DNA of 64,000 bases from Bacillota bacterium (GTDB lineage: Bacteria > Bacillota > Clostridia > Lachnospirales > Lachnospiraceae), in NCBI GenBank assembly GCA_023421075.1, contig JAEZUM010000092.1:1-64000 (forward strand), written 5' to 3'. Of this stretch, positions 33,546 to 42,436 are shown piece by piece. Under the pieces are notes generated by a model. It was given only the letters and a program-made list of their open reading frames with translations. It was not told the DNA's origin and searched no databases. A program made the position numbers and the translations under genes. Every line of letters begins with the position of its first letter. Position 1 is the first letter of the stretch.

Positions 33546-35957
33546 TTATTTATTATTACCGTTCATAAAGACTGATTTTACCACGTTTTCTGCTGCATGT
33601 CCATCTTCCCAGCCACAAAATCTTTGATAAAATTCATCATATCTTTGTTTATATTCACGAGATATCTCATCAATGTTCAAAATCGCATCAATAACCGACT
33701 CTGTTGTATATAGCAGAGGTCCCGGTACCAGCTCCTCAATATCGAAGTAAAATCCTCGCAGGATATCTCTATACTTCTCTAAATCATAGGTATAGAACAG
33801 CATAGGTCGCTTCAGATTGGCATAATCAAAGAACACGGAGGAATAGTCCGTAATCAAAATATCCGAGATCAAATACAATTCTGATATATCATCATATTTA
33901 CTTAAATTATAGGCAAACCCGTTAAAAGAGCTAACATCGATGGAATCTGCGATAAAATAATGGGTACGAAGTAATACGACGTACTCCTCTCCAAGACGCT
34001 CCTGCATCCTCTTTAGATCTAAATGCAGTTCAAACTTATATTGTCCTTTTCCGTAGAACTCATCATCTCTCCAGGTCGGTGCATAGAGTATTGTCTTCTT
34101 ATCGGCAGGAATCCCAAGTTGTCTGCGAATTCTTTCCGCGATACGATCCTTATCCGGAGAATGCATGATGTCATTTCTGGGATAACCAACCTCCAGAAGC
34201 TCGTTATCATACATAAAGCAACGTCGGAAGGTCTCACTGCAGAAGGCGTTGGGAGCAATCAGATAGTCCCAGGCGCGGCTCTGTTTATACATCTGCTGCT
34301 TATACTTGGGGGATGCAGAGGTTATTTCCTCCAGATCGAACACCAGCTTCTTCAGAGGAGTACCATGCCAGGTCTGTAAGAAGTAGCTTCCTTCTCTTTT
34401 CTCTGCCCACTCCGGTTGTCTTACATTAAAGACAAAGTATTGGCATCTTGCAAGATAATAATAGTATTTCAGGGAGAACCTCTTGATTTTCTTATGCTTA
34501 TAAGGAATCTTCGTATTTGGCTTATCTATGACCCAAATGAATCTATAATTATCACCATAGTTCTTAGCCAAGTATTCATAAATATATTTCGAATTACCGG
34601 AATAACTCTTACCAAAAAAGCTTTCAAAGAGAACAGAATTCTTTATTAACGGGCGCTTCAAAAATACCTTTAAATAGAGTGTCTTATATAATGTTCGTTT
34701 GTCATGAAGAATCCTTTTGATCTTCTTGTAGGCAAGGTTTACCTTAACAATTCTCTGTGACCGCTTTACATTCTTATCAAGGAGTGCTTTAATAATCTGC
34801 CTTTTGTAGCCCTTCAAAGGCCTAAAAATCCGTGGATTCATCTGTCCGATAATTTCACTCATACGGAGGAAGTATTCCTTACGCCATGCAGGATTCTTGC
34901 TTCGCTTTAGCTTTGGTGCAAACACCTTGGTATAATAGGTGATATATTTATTATCAAATTGATCTCTTATCTCAGAATTTTTGGAAATTCTTCGTGTCGT
35001 CTCATAATAGGTCTCCACAAATTCCTGGAACCGATTAGGATCTTTTATCTGTGAAAGAGATGGAAAGTTAATCGCATCATTATGTTTTCTCTTAATGTAC
35101 TTCGCTGAAAAACATTTATATAATTTGTTCGTCTTCGATAAAGCTTCCACAAGAAATGGTACATCTGACATATAAACCAAATTCTCCGGAAAACGAATTC
35201 TATTCTCTTCAAGAAAGCTTCTCTTAAATAAAATACCAAGAACCGAGATGTTACGCACACCCTTACGCTTGGCAATTAAGATTCGATATGCCTGGATTTT
35301 ATTCTCGTCGTACCGATCTAATTGTTCCTCTGACCTTCTGTTGCCGAATTTTGTATATTTCAGAGCCTGTCTTCGACGATACGCTTCCTCTAAGACATCG
35401 TGAGAATCATGCTCCTCCGATGTATCCTCCGTATTCTCTCCATCATCAGATTCCCCGTGATGATCCTTGGAACCATGACGGTCGACATCATTTTCCGCCC
35501 GTGACTCAGCGGAATTAAAAGAACCCGCTTCACTATCTTCTTCCTCATCATCGGTATCCTGCTCCTCATTACGTAACAGAAATACACTTCTGCCAAACCA
35601 GGTAGACTCCTTCTTACCGTAGACAATATCATCACCCTGTTCGCTTGCAGCAAGCACCAGATTCTCTATAGTATTGCCATACAGATAATCATCACTGTCC
35701 AGAAAATACACATAATCTCCGGTAGCCTGATCGAGGCCCAGATTTCTGGCAGCAGCCACACCGGTTTTACTCTGAAGGTGGTGAACTTGAATGGATAACT
35801 CATTATAATCCGAAAGGCATTCCAGTTCATTCATATCCACATGATCACAGATCAAAAGTATTTCCATGTCACAACCGGCTTGCTCCTTAAGACTGTCCAG
35901 ACAATCTCTTAAATAAGCTTCACCTCTTTGAAAGGGAACTATAATACTTGTTTTCAT
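33546..35957 (-). CDS. fused glycosyltransferase 2 / CDP-glycerol glycerophosphotransferase
   Basis: Bifunctional teichoic acid synthase of 803 residues. The N-terminal GT-A domain starts SIIVPFQRGEAYLRDCLDSL, with the DxD motif in VYFLDSDDYLYG (87-90). Residues about 131-191 are an insert of Asp, Glu, Ser and His that interrupts the GT2 domain. A basic linker follows (about 380-430), then a CDP-glycerol transferase domain: FLQTWHGTPLKKLVFDLEE, TILYAPTWRDDEFYGKG and ILITDYSSVFFDYANLKRP. Such fusions build polymers alternating a sugar and glycerol phosphate. GGAGG lies 10 nt before the ATG. First gene of the locus. Confidence 0.9.
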   Translation of the reverse strand: MKTSIIVPFQRGEAYLRDCLDSLKEQAGCDMEILLICDHVDMNELECLSDYNELSIQVHHLQSKTGVAAARNLGLDQATGDYVYFLDSDDYLYGNTIENLVLAASEQGDDIVYGKKESTWFGRSVFLLRNEEQDTDDEEEDSEAGSFNSAESRAENDVDRHGSKDHHGESDDGENTEDTSEEHDSHDVLEEAYRRRQALKYTKFGNRRSEEQLDRYDENKIQAYRILIAKRKGVRNISVLGILFKRSFLEENRIRFPENLVYMSDVPFLVEALSKTNKLYKCFSAKYIKRKHNDAINFPSLSQIKDPNRFQEFVETYYETTRRISKNSEIRDQFDNKYITYYTKVFAPKLKRSKNPAWRKEYFLRMSEIIGQMNPRIFRPLKGYKRQIIKALLDKNVKRSQRIVKVNLAYKKIKRILHDKRTLYKTLYLKVFLKRPLIKNSVLFESFFGKSYSGNSKYIYEYLAKNYGDNYRFIWVIDKPNTKIPYKHKKIKRFSLKYYYYLARCQYFVFNVRQPEWAEKREGSYFLQTWHGTPLKKLVFDLEEITSASPKYKQQMYKQSRAWDYLIAPNAFCSETFRRCFMYDNELLEVGYPRNDIMHSPDKDRIAERIRRQLGIPADKKTILYAPTWRDDEFYGKGQYKFELHLDLKRMQERLGEEYVVLLRTHYFIADSIDVSSFNGFAYNLSKYDDISELYLISDILITDYSSVFFDYANLKRPMLFYTYDLEKYRDILRGFYFDIEELVPGPLLYTTESVIDAILNIDEISREYKQRYDEFYQRFCGWEDGHAAENVVKSVFMNGNNK

Positions 35958-36289
35958 GTTTTTTTGTCCTCCATGTGTTTTGGAATCGTGTCATCCTCCA
36001 GTAACCATAGCATAGGAATTATAGCATTTTAAGGAAAGATAGTCAAGTTTCGCACCCTTTTCACGTTTCCAGAACTTTCTAATTAATTAGATTCTTGCCC
36101 AAGAAATTACTTTTTAACAAAAATCTTCCAATCACATGTTAGACGAGAAAAGTGCCATTATTGTGGCAAAATAGCATCAAAAAGTTCTAAAATGTATTTA
36201 TCGATGCCTAGCAATGTTTCCTTCCCAACAAAATAGGGGGTGTATACAACACCCCCAAAAGCTCTACTACAAATCTTCTTATATTAACC
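35958..36289. other. intergenic region, leuA to surface-polymer operon
   Basis: About 330 bp, AT-rich. It holds the leuA terminator near its right end and must contain the promoter of the teichoic operon, which I could not place with confidence. Confidence 0.5.
36236..36256 (-). terminator. leuA terminator
   Basis: Stem GGGGGTGT / ACACCCCC, loop ATACA; on the minus strand followed by TATTTTGTT. Confidence 0.82.
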
Positions 36290-37957
36290 TTAATTCAATC
36301 CCAAACGATTCAGTGCACTGAAGATTGCCCGGATGGAAGCACGTGTGATATTGGAGCTAACACCAACACCAAAGGTTGTTCTTCCGGTTCTCATATCCAC
36401 CATTTGGATATAGGCAGCCGCTTGTGCATTTGCGCCACCACCAAGCGCATGCTCGGTATAGTCAAGAACCTTGATTTCAATCCCAAGCTCCATCATCAAG
36501 CCTCGCTGAACCGCATCAATCGGTCCGTTACCGGAGGCAACAAAGGTCTTCTCGACCCCGTTATTGGTGTAAACAACCTCAGCCTTGGTACAGGATTCGT
36601 CACGATCGGTAAGATCTTCGATTCTACATTTATTAAAGTGTAACGGCTCCTTCTTCTCCAGATAGCAAGCCCTAAATTCATTCATAATCTGATCCGGTGT
36701 AATCTCACCCTTTGTCTCGGATAATTTCTGAATCACATCAGCAAATTCTTTATGCATACCCTTAGGCAGCTTGAAACCGAAGTAATTCTCCATAATAAAA
36801 GCAACACCACCCTTACCGGATTGGCTGTTAATTCGAACAATCGGCTCATACTGCCTTCCGATGTCCGAAGGATCGATGGGAAGATAGGGAACAGCCCATA
36901 AAGCGCTGTTACGCTCTTTCATCGCCTGAATACCTTTATTAATAGCATCCTGATGAGAACCTGAGAATGCGGTAAATACCAGTTTACCCGCATATGGATG
37001 TCTTTCATGTACTCTCATTTTACAAAGACGTTCATATGCTTCAATAATTTCATTAATATTATCAATAACCAGCTCGGGATTAATTCCCTGTGAAAACATG
37101 TTGTAAGCCAAGGTTAAGATATCAACATTACCCGTCCGTTCCCCATTGCCAAATAAGGTTCCCTCCACACGGTCAGCGCCTGCCAAAATCGCCAGCTCAG
37201 CGATCGCTACCCCTGTACCACGGTCATTATGGGGATGAACACTTAAGATAATAGAATCACGGTTCTTAAAATGACGACTCATCCACTCAATCTGATCAGC
37301 ATACACATTTGGCGTATTCATCTCAACGGTAGCAGGAAGATTAAAGATAATCTTCTTCTCCGGCGTAGGCTCCCAGATATCCTGTACTGCAGTACATACC
37401 TCTAAGGCGTAATCCACTTCGGTTCCGCTAAAGCTCTCCGGTGAATACTCCAGGATAATCTCTCCGGGAAAATGCTTTGCATATTCCTTTACAAGCTTTG
37501 TTCCCTCGATTGCGATCTGTTTGATTTCTTCCCTGGACATATGGAAGACAACATCTCTTTGTAATGTGGACGTAGAGTTATAAATATGCACAATCGCTCG
37601 CTTTACTCCTTCCAAGGACTCAAAGGTTCTTTTCAGCAGATGCTCTCTACACTGTACCAGAACCTGCACCGTAACATCGTCCGGAATTAATTTGCGATCG
37701 ACCAGCTGTCTCAAAAAATCGAATTCAATCTGTGATGCAGAAGGAAAACCTACCTCAATCTCTTTAAAGCCCAGCTTTACTAACAATTGAAAGAATTCTA
37801 CCTTCTCTTCCACCACCATAGGTTCGATTAATGCCTGATTACCATCTCTTAAATCCACACTACACCAGATCGGTGCTTTCTCAATCTGCTTACCCGGCCA
37901 TTGTCTTTCGGATAAATTCACAATAGGGTTTCTTTGATATCTTTTAAAATTCAACAT
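36290..37957 (-). CDS. leuA: 2-isopropylmalate synthase, long (type 2) form
   Basis: First committed step of leucine synthesis: condenses acetyl-CoA with 2-oxoisovalerate. About 555 residues: TIM-barrel catalytic domain with SVDLRDGNQALIEPM at the start, EVGFPSASQIEFDFLR, and the metal ligands in LSVHPHNDRGTGVA; then a linker and the C-terminal LeuA allosteric domain (from about 430) ending GRTTFGVGVSSNI. The ATG at 37957 is chosen because GGAGG lies 8 nt upstream. The gene stands alone, behind a long leader with a terminator-like hairpin. Confidence 0.95.
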   Translation of the reverse strand: MLNFKRYQRNPIVNLSERQWPGKQIEKAPIWCSVDLRDGNQALIEPMVVEEKVEFFQLLVKLGFKEIEVGFPSASQIEFDFLRQLVDRKLIPDDVTVQVLVQCREHLLKRTFESLEGVKRAIVHIYNSTSTLQRDVVFHMSREEIKQIAIEGTKLVKEYAKHFPGEIILEYSPESFSGTEVDYALEVCTAVQDIWEPTPEKKIIFNLPATVEMNTPNVYADQIEWMSRHFKNRDSIILSVHPHNDRGTGVAIAELAILAGADRVEGTLFGNGERTGNVDILTLAYNMFSQGINPELVIDNINEIIEAYERLCKMRVHERHPYAGKLVFTAFSGSHQDAINKGIQAMKERNSALWAVPYLPIDPSDIGRQYEPIVRINSQSGKGGVAFIMENYFGFKLPKGMHKEFADVIQKLSETKGEITPDQIMNEFRACYLEKKEPLHFNKCRIEDLTDRDESCTKAEVVYTNNGVEKTFVASGNGPIDAVQRGLMMELGIEIKVLDYTEHALGGGANAQAAAYIQMVDMRTGRTTFGVGVSSNITRASIRAIFSALNRLGLN

Positions 37958-38340
37958 AATAACATCCTCCAATAATATGATTAATTTCGCAACTTAATTA
38001 CATCATATTAACGACGGAGTCGATAAATCACGCTGTATAACTTGATAATAAATAACTTGGTATTATCTACTCGAGTCCCAACTACATCAGATCCTTTCCT
38101 TTTTATATTCATAAAAGTAATGATAAATACTTTTTATGTTCCTTTATTTACAGAAAAGCATCCGCTTCGCGGACGCTTTTTTATCACAGTTTAACAGCCC
38201 AATCCGTTGCACGGACAGCAGATTAACGCTTTAATCCATTAAAGCTGACGGTTAGGAGTACACCACAAGATAGCTGATAAGCCCCTACTTGGTAATATCG
38301 CTGTCTACATGGTGTTTAGAATATATTCAAATATTAGTAA
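37958..38340 (-). promoter_or_regulatory. long leuA leader region with candidate attenuator
   Basis: About 380 bp with no gene. It contains a strong hairpin at 38154-38180 (AGC-TCCGC/GCGGA-CGCT) that on the minus strand is followed by TTTTCTG, and upstream of it a TCCGT/ACGGA hairpin that could compete. This is the layout of a transcription attenuator. No T-box core (TGGNACCGCG) and no leader peptide with clustered Leu codons were seen, so the signal is unknown. Confidence 0.45.
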
Positions 38341-38355
38341 ATGTCATTGTTAGAT

Positions 38356-38390
38356 AAGGTCACTATCCATTAACCTTTGATAGTGACCTT
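38356..38390 (-). terminator. terminator of the cda-HPr operon
   Basis: Perfect 12-bp stem AAGGTCACTATC / GATAGTGACCTT with an 11-nt loop, just after the HPr gene; the downstream T-run is poor on this strand. Confidence 0.6.
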
Positions 38391-38420
38391 CATTATAGCA
38401 TTAGGAAAATTCTTTTACAA

Positions 38421-38699
38421 CTACTTTTTAATAAATTCATCCCCCAGACCGCACTTTATCATATTACTTAGCACATTCAGAGCTTCTGTCTCGTCCGGAC
38501 CTTCACAGATTAAATCAATTTCATCACCATGTTTTACACAAGCGGATAAGACTCCTAATACACTCTTTGCATTCACGGATTTATCGCCAAGTCGGATCGT
38601 CACGCTCGCTTTAAAATCAATTGCTCTATTACATAATACACTGATTGGTCTTAAATGTAATCCAGCGGGTATATCAATCAATATTTTCGTACTAACCAT
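38421..38699 (-). CDS. HPr family phosphocarrier
   Basis: 92-residue HPr. Both regulatory residues of the family are at the canonical places: His15 in PAGLHLRPISVL (phosphorylated by PTS enzyme I) and Ser46 in NAKSVLGVLS (phosphorylated by HPr kinase). The Leu after His15 replaces the usual Ala, and a C-terminal FIKK extends it slightly. No ptsI is present. It begins 30 bp after cdaR with GGAGG at 6 nt, so it is probably the last gene of the c-di-AMP operon; whether it is the general HPr or a specialised paralogue is open. Confidence 0.88.
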   Translation of the reverse strand: MVSTKILIDIPAGLHLRPISVLCNRAIDFKASVTIRLGDKSVNAKSVLGVLSACVKHGDEIDLICEGPDETEALNVLSNMIKCGLGDEFIKK

Positions 38700-38728
38700 G
38701 TGATACCTCCTATCATTGGTCAATGCTG

Positions 38729-39952
38729 TTACTCGCTTGATAAAAATACACTTATATTAGGACTATCGGCTAAGGAGGAGTATGTTCCTACATCCGTTTG
38801 GACTTTGACTGCGTACGTACCAACGGTATAATCCTGCAAATCAATATAAGGCTTTAGAGAATTTCTGTTTATTCCCTTCAATTCATTGGCCGGGCCTACC
38901 ATCCTTAGACTAATCGGACCCACAGTAATAAAGGACAACTGAAGGTTCGCAGGTAAGTTCTTTACTTCTATATCACCGGGCCAAACTGTAATCTCTTTGC
39001 TTTCCGCTTTTTCAATAGTAATGTTAATTACCGCCATATTATCATCGCCGACCAGCAACAAACCTTCTCCCAATTGCTCCTGAAGGTTGATTTCTTTCGG
39101 GGTGCTTTCTTGTACACCGCTAACATCTTCTTCAATGATCAGTTCAGAAATACTGTTCAGGACATCATCTGCACCAGCAATCTCAATGCTTTTGGGCTCG
39201 TAATCGACTGCTGCCACGGTGTAGCCCTGTGCTGCATTGCCAATTGCTTTCACCTTGATATCAATCTCTTTCGTTTTATAGATATTAATCTTGATGGATG
39301 CATAACTCTGGCTGAAGGAAAGATTGGAAGTAATCTCTTTCCCTTCTTCATCAAAGGCTCTTAATTTTTCATAACTACTATAGGATTCGGAAGCGCCTGC
39401 TACATTTACCTCCGCTACAACCTCCTTGATACGCTCAATCTTGCTCTTGGGGCCGGATACGGTTATAATCGTGCTTGCTGATTTTTCCCCGACAAAATAC
39501 CCTTCTGCCGGTTCGCCCTTTGAGACTACAGTAACCTTAAAGTTCTTATTGACTAGCTCCTCCAGATTAATCTTCATTACCTGGTATAAGCCCTCTGTTA
39601 TCTTAACACTATCTGCGTATCTGGGACATTTGATATCGATTGTAACTGCATGCACATCGGATAATTTTGCAAAATCAGCCGTTACCTCAAAATCCGAGAT
39701 AGAAAGATTATCCGCGATCGATCGTCTTGCAGCAAAAGTAAAATCGACTGTGGCACCTTCCACAATCTCATAAACCATATCACTTTCACTGATCGCATCA
39801 ATCGCATCCGCATTTAATATCCTGACCGGGACATTCTTGAAATCCTTCGGTGTAATGGGATCATCCACATTCGTTATAATAAGCCATAAAATGGCGGCAA
39901 GAATAATGGACAGAATTTTTAAGCCGATGTTTCTAGTCAACTTCTCTTTCAT
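38729..39952 (-). CDS. cdaR: CdaR (YbbR-repeat) regulator of diadenylate cyclase
   Basis: Extracytoplasmic regulator anchored by one N-terminal helix (IGLKILSIILAAILWLIIT), 407 residues, with three to four YbbR repeats of about 85 residues, recognisable by recurring NVPV.. and VSGPKS.I-type strands (for example TVSGPKSKIERIKEV and EIAGADDVLNSISE). CdaR binds CdaA and modulates c-di-AMP synthesis in Firmicutes. Its start codon lies 20 bp inside the end of cdaA, so the two are translationally coupled. Confidence 0.92.
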   Translation of the reverse strand: MKEKLTRNIGLKILSIILAAILWLIITNVDDPITPKDFKNVPVRILNADAIDAISESDMVYEIVEGATVDFTFAARRSIADNLSISDFEVTADFAKLSDVHAVTIDIKCPRYADSVKITEGLYQVMKINLEELVNKNFKVTVVSKGEPAEGYFVGEKSASTIITVSGPKSKIERIKEVVAEVNVAGASESYSSYEKLRAFDEEGKEITSNLSFSQSYASIKINIYKTKEIDIKVKAIGNAAQGYTVAAVDYEPKSIEIAGADDVLNSISELIIEEDVSGVQESTPKEINLQEQLGEGLLLVGDDNMAVINITIEKAESKEITVWPGDIEVKNLPANLQLSFITVGPISLRMVGPANELKGINRNSLKPYIDLQDYTVGTYAVKVQTDVGTYSSLADSPNISVFLSSE

Positions 39953-40811
39953 TCTTTATTCTTCCCTTCCACAATTTTAATTTCTTAGGTTCTGATGACT
40001 TATGCTGTATATCTAAAAGCTTCGCTCTCAGATAATCACCATCGACATTACGGATCAACTTTCCTCCTTTGGCTATGGATACCTTCCCCGTCTCTTCCGA
40101 AACAATGATGGTTAGACTATCCGAAACCTCGCTGATACCAATACCTGCTCTGTGTCTTGTACCTAAGTCCTTACTGAGCTGCATATTATCCGACAGCGGA
40201 AGATAGCAGGTTGCTGCTGCTATTCGATTACCTCGGAGAATCACTGCACCATCATGTAGAGGTGTATTATGTTCGAATATATTAATCAGTAGTTCACTAC
40301 TGATCAAGCTATCGATATAGATTCCTGTACTTTCAAAATCATTTAATGGAGACTCTTCCTCCAGAACAATTAAAGCACCTGTTTTCGTTCTTGCCAACTC
40401 GAAGGTTGCTCGAACAATTTCATTCAAAGTATGATCCGAAAACCGCTCGTTCTTATCCTTATTATCGTCAAAGGTAATAAAGGATTTGACCAGATTTCTT
40501 TGTCCCAGCTGTTCCAGTGCTTTACGAAACTCCGGTTGAAAAATGATGACAATCGCTATAATTCCCACATTAATTGTGTTCTTAATGATCCACATTACAA
40601 CGTTCAGATCCAGGATAACGGCTACAAACCAAAAGACCATGATTACAACCAGACCTTTTACTAACGTCCAGGCTCTTGTATTCTTGACCCACTTTATGAC
40701 ATTATAAATTAAGAATGCAAGAATAAAAATTTCAATAATATCTGTCGGATAGATTTTCGGAATTGAAATCCATACAGAATATTCTCTGATTAAGCTTCTG
40801 ATTGTCTCCAT
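39933..40811 (-). CDS. cdaA: membrane diadenylate cyclase CdaA
   Basis: Makes c-di-AMP from two ATP. Three N-terminal membrane helices (about 25-95) precede the DAC domain, with the catalytic DGA at 187-189 (LHDGAV) and RHR at 219-221 (GTRHRAGIG), both intact. 292 residues, slightly longer than B. subtilis CdaA because of a Lys-rich tail. In the usual cdaA-cdaR order; glmM, often third, is replaced here by an HPr gene, and two unknown membrane-protein genes lie upstream. Confidence 0.96.
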   Translation of the reverse strand: METIRSLIREYSVWISIPKIYPTDIIEIFILAFLIYNVIKWVKNTRAWTLVKGLVVIMVFWFVAVILDLNVVMWIIKNTINVGIIAIVIIFQPEFRKALEQLGQRNLVKSFITFDDNKDKNERFSDHTLNEIVRATFELARTKTGALIVLEEESPLNDFESTGIYIDSLISSELLINIFEHNTPLHDGAVILRGNRIAAATCYLPLSDNMQLSKDLGTRHRAGIGISEVSDSLTIIVSEETGKVSIAKGGKLIRNVDGDYLRAKLLDIQHKSSEPKKLKLWKGRIKNEREVD

Positions 40812-40868
40812 TTACCTTCTCTCCTACCGCAATACTTTTCTACCATGGGAAGCATGCATTCAATAATT

Positions 40869-41954
40869 TTATTCATCCATCCTATTCTTCTGATTCGCTT
40901 TTGTAGTATTGTTATAATTGAAATCCTCTAAACTATCATTATCAGAGTAAGCATCCTCATCCTCATCGTATTCCTCTTCATCCACATCACGGTTAGAATA
41001 ACCTTTCATTACCGCCTCCTGGGAAGCACTCTTTACATTGATATGCTTTACCTTCCTCTGCGGTGTTGTTATCGTCACCTTAGGGACAGCCTTAACATAG
41101 TAGTAATAGACATCATCTTCAAACTGGGCATGCTCGACGCCGGAATAATCCAGTGTCAGCTTAAAGAAATGTACAAGATAGACGATTGCACCGGATACAA
41201 TGGTTCCAAGTATCATCGCCAGGATCTGCTCTGATTTGTCCAGTATAATATCGCTGACCAAAAATCCTAGTACGCTGGTTAGCGCTCCTGCTGCTATGGA
41301 TATTTCAAACGCATAATCGAACTTCATTCTTCTGACATAATATACAACCAATAAAATGATCGTAAAAATTACTATGGTCATAATCATCTGCTTGTTATTC
41401 ATCAACCCGTCAATGACATCGGTATATAATTTTAATACATCATCCACGGATGGATTAACCTGAACATTCACTGCAGTCTTAACAAGCTGTACAATATTGT
41501 AGACCAAAACACCGCATACTGTTGATACAACCGCAACCGGAGTTCCAACAATTCCGAGTAGGATCGGCATCACATAAGGTATCTTAAGAAAATACAAAAT
41601 CGGGATTGCCAGTACCACATAGCCATATCTGGGTGTAAATCTGGCAAAAAGGAAATAGATAATCATTAACAGGATAATTACTAAAATTGATAAGATCGGC
41701 GATGCATAATATACATGTAAAGCGGCCATTGCCGTAGCGATTAATACCATGATTGCCGAAGGTGTGAAGGCACTAAGCAACGCCAATGCCAAAACCACCG
41801 GTAATGACTTCAATCGAGAATCAAATCCTATCTCCTGATTGATTGCAATAAAGGATATCAAAGCAAAAACAAATTTTACTGCCGGATTAATATATATATC
41901 ATGTCTCTGATAAAAATTCTTAACACGTTCTCTAAATACCAATAAAGGCATCAT
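40869..41954 (-). CDS. uncharacterised polytopic membrane protein upstream of cdaA
   Basis: Not recognised as a named family. About 361 residues: eight to ten hydrophobic segments fill residues 25-260, then a cytosolic tail that is first basic (QRKVKHINVKSAS) and then strongly acidic (EEEYDEDEDAYSDND). No nucleotide or metal motif seen. The ATG at 41954 has GGAGG 8 nt upstream. It lies 57 bp before cdaA and 18 bp after the preceding small gene on the same strand. The tight spacing suggests a part in c-di-AMP signalling or osmotic control. Confidence 0.7.
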   Translation of the reverse strand: MMPLLVFRERVKNFYQRHDIYINPAVKFVFALISFIAINQEIGFDSRLKSLPVVLALALLSAFTPSAIMVLIATAMAALHVYYASPILSILVIILLMIIYFLFARFTPRYGYVVLAIPILYFLKIPYVMPILLGIVGTPVAVVSTVCGVLVYNIVQLVKTAVNVQVNPSVDDVLKLYTDVIDGLMNNKQMIMTIVIFTIILLVVYYVRRMKFDYAFEISIAAGALTSVLGFLVSDIILDKSEQILAMILGTIVSGAIVYLVHFFKLTLDYSGVEHAQFEDDVYYYYVKAVPKVTITTPQRKVKHINVKSASQEAVMKGYSNRDVDEEEYDEDEDAYSDNDSLEDFNYNNTTKANQKNRMDE

Positions 41955-41972
41955 TATCGTTTCCTCCAAACT

Positions 41973-42374
41973 TTAAGACTCAGGTGTCTCCTCATTATAG
42001 ATCTTATTTAAGCGCTTAAGAAGCTTATAGTAACGGGATAATTTCTTACGGGACAGGTCATATTTGATGGAATATCCAACCATTGCACCCAGCCCGTAGA
42101 TTGAAATTATAATGATATAGATGCCCAGTATATAGGTTCCTATTGTCTTATAATCCAGGGTTACCGCATCTCTGATAATACTTTCCGATTTGTATATAAA
42201 AATCAGAAGCAAAATCAAAGCATATCCAACAGTCGCACAAATGATCGATTTTATAACCTGATATCTGACAAAATCCGTTTTATAATATTTACTTAGACGG
42301 ATGTCTTCTTTGCCCTCCTTGGTTTCATAGAGAGCAAGCTTTGTCATCAGTCTTACTTTATTCGTATTTAACAT
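41973..42374 (-). CDS. uncharacterised small membrane protein, first gene of cda operon
   Basis: 133 residues, no family recognised. A charged N-terminal cytosolic stretch (about 1-40), two or three membrane helices (VIKSIICATVGYALILLLIF, then IGTYILGIYIIIISIYGLGA), and a basic C-terminal tail with coiled-coil character (KKLSRYYKLLKRLNKIY). It precedes the polytopic protein and cdaA in the same direction. Upstream lies the three-way-junction palindrome. Confidence 0.65.
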   Translation of the reverse strand: MLNTNKVRLMTKLALYETKEGKEDIRLSKYYKTDFVRYQVIKSIICATVGYALILLLIFIYKSESIIRDAVTLDYKTIGTYILGIYIIIISIYGLGAMVGYSIKYDLSRKKLSRYYKLLKRLNKIYNEETPES

Positions 42375-42436
42375 AGAATAATCTCCATTTAGTTTGATTT
42401 CGCATAAAAGTTATAGATTAGGATCTAATCCTACTT

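Noticed and set aside
37958..38340. T-box riboswitch upstream of leuA
   Set aside because: The TGGNACCGCG core is absent on the coding strand and no specifier stem could be drawn.
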